A stretch of 6,982 nucleotides of DNA from JAYQUR01 sp038133505 (GTDB lineage: Bacteria; Pseudomonadota; Alphaproteobacteria; MPNO01; UBA830): NCBI GenBank assembly GCA_038133505.1, contig JAYPTI010000159.1:1-6982 (forward strand). The letters are read 5' to 3'. A program made the position numbers and the translations under genes. The notes below the pieces were generated by a model. The model ran no database searches. It was not told the origin of the DNA and saw only the letters and a program-made list of their open reading frames with translations. This document shows, in pieces, positions 6,504 to 6,982 of the stretch (the stretch's first letter is position 1; each line of letters begins with the position of its first letter).

Positions 6504-6982
6504 TCAGTTCAAAAAATAGATTTCTACGCGCTGATTTCCGGCGTCGCCCGCCGGCATCACCTCGTAGTAGATCGGCCGCGTGTCGGACATGGCGGCAACG
6601 AATACCGCGCTTTCGGGCACGCCGGCGCGAACGAGTTCCCGGGCCACGACGTTTGCCCGATTTAGCGAGATGTCGAAGTTCACCATCTGGTGACGAACCG
6701 GGTCCATATCCTTCGTCCGGCTGCTCGCATGCCCCTCGACGCGGATTGCCCCGCCTCGCTGCCGGTAAAGCGACGCGACCTGACGGATCCGTCCCCGGTC
6801 GGCGGCATTGAGGCGCGCGGAACCGCCCTTGAAACCGATGATGGCCGCGCGGTCGCCTGCCACCTGCGGCGCCGGCGTTCCGGCGACCGGCGCGATACCG
6901 CCCGGCTCGGCGAACGAGGTCATGGGCGAAGAGCCCGCACCTTGCGCAGCCTCGATATCCGTCGGGGGCGCCCCGAACGTGG
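6504..6982 (-). CDS. OmpA-family protein, C-terminal part (cut by window edge)
   Basis: The frame is open from the right edge to TGA at 6504, giving 158 visible residues. The ATG at 6923 is internal, because coding continues before it. The first 40 or so residues are rich in Ala, Pro, Gly and Ser, like a periplasmic linker. The remainder is an OmpA-like domain, with a predicted strand ending in IRVEGHASS, the helix NFDISLNRANVVARELVRAGV, and the C-terminal NQRVEIYF. Such domains sit in the periplasm and bind diaminopimelate in peptidoglycan, tying outer-membrane proteins to the wall. The arginine of NRA, which contacts DAP in canonical members, is present. The usual aspartate of GHTD is replaced (GHAS), and the following loop is about nine residues longer than usual. 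The N-terminus, with any lipoprotein or signal peptide, lies outside the window. Confidence 0.85.
   Translation of the reverse strand, partial: TFGAPPTDIEAAQGAGSSPMTSFAEPGGIAPVAGTPAPQVAGDRAAIIGFKGGSARLNAADRGRIRQVASLYRQRGGAIRVEGHASSRTKDMDPVRHQMVNFDISLNRANVVARELVRAGVPESAVFVAAMSDTRPIYYEVMPAGDAGNQRVEIYFLN

Overview
The window looks like an ordinary, gene-dense stretch of an alphaproteobacterial chromosome. The reasons are high GC with strong GC bias at third codon positions, protein sequences typical of that class, and the gene order aminotransferase - homoserine dehydrogenase - glpX - recJ, which I recall from Rhodospirillales-type genomes (from memory, not searched). I see no insertion sequence, phage gene, CRISPR array, toxin-antitoxin pair or obvious defence system.

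Every supported gene lies on the minus strand, so transcription runs from the right end to the left. In that order: (1) the C-terminal part of an OmpA-family cell-envelope protein, cut by the right edge (6982 to 6504); (2) a PLP-dependent class I/II aminotransferase of the AlaC / LL-diaminopimelate-aminotransferase-like group (6469 to 5249); (3) homoserine dehydrogenase with a C-terminal ACT domain (5241 to 3949); (4) class II fructose-1,6-bisphosphatase GlpX (3887 to 2898). The gaps between these four are 34, 7 and 61 bases, so at least aminotransferase-hom, and probably glpX, can share a transcript. They serve amino-acid synthesis (transamination and the aspartate family) and gluconeogenesis.

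A hairpin followed by a T-rich stretch marks a probable end of transcription after glpX. A second, perfect dyad and a -10-like TATAAA lie just before recJ (2803 to 1025), the 5'-3' single-strand DNA exonuclease. The -10-like box is placed so that transcription could begin at the recJ start codon itself. recJ is followed by a possible 28-residue single-helix membrane peptide with a good Shine-Dalgarno (953 to 867), a DUF2062 membrane protein with an apparent TTG start (766 to 155), and a tRNA-Glu(UUC) gene with its own promoter-like sequence (76 to 1). The tRNA 3' CCA ends exactly at the left edge.

No intergenic stretch exceeds about 100 bases. The most interesting items are the small hydrophobic ORF behind recJ, the recJ promoter/dyad region, the non-canonical peptidoglycan-binding motif in the OmpA-like domain, and the start of the DUF2062 gene. 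I found no convincing new system.
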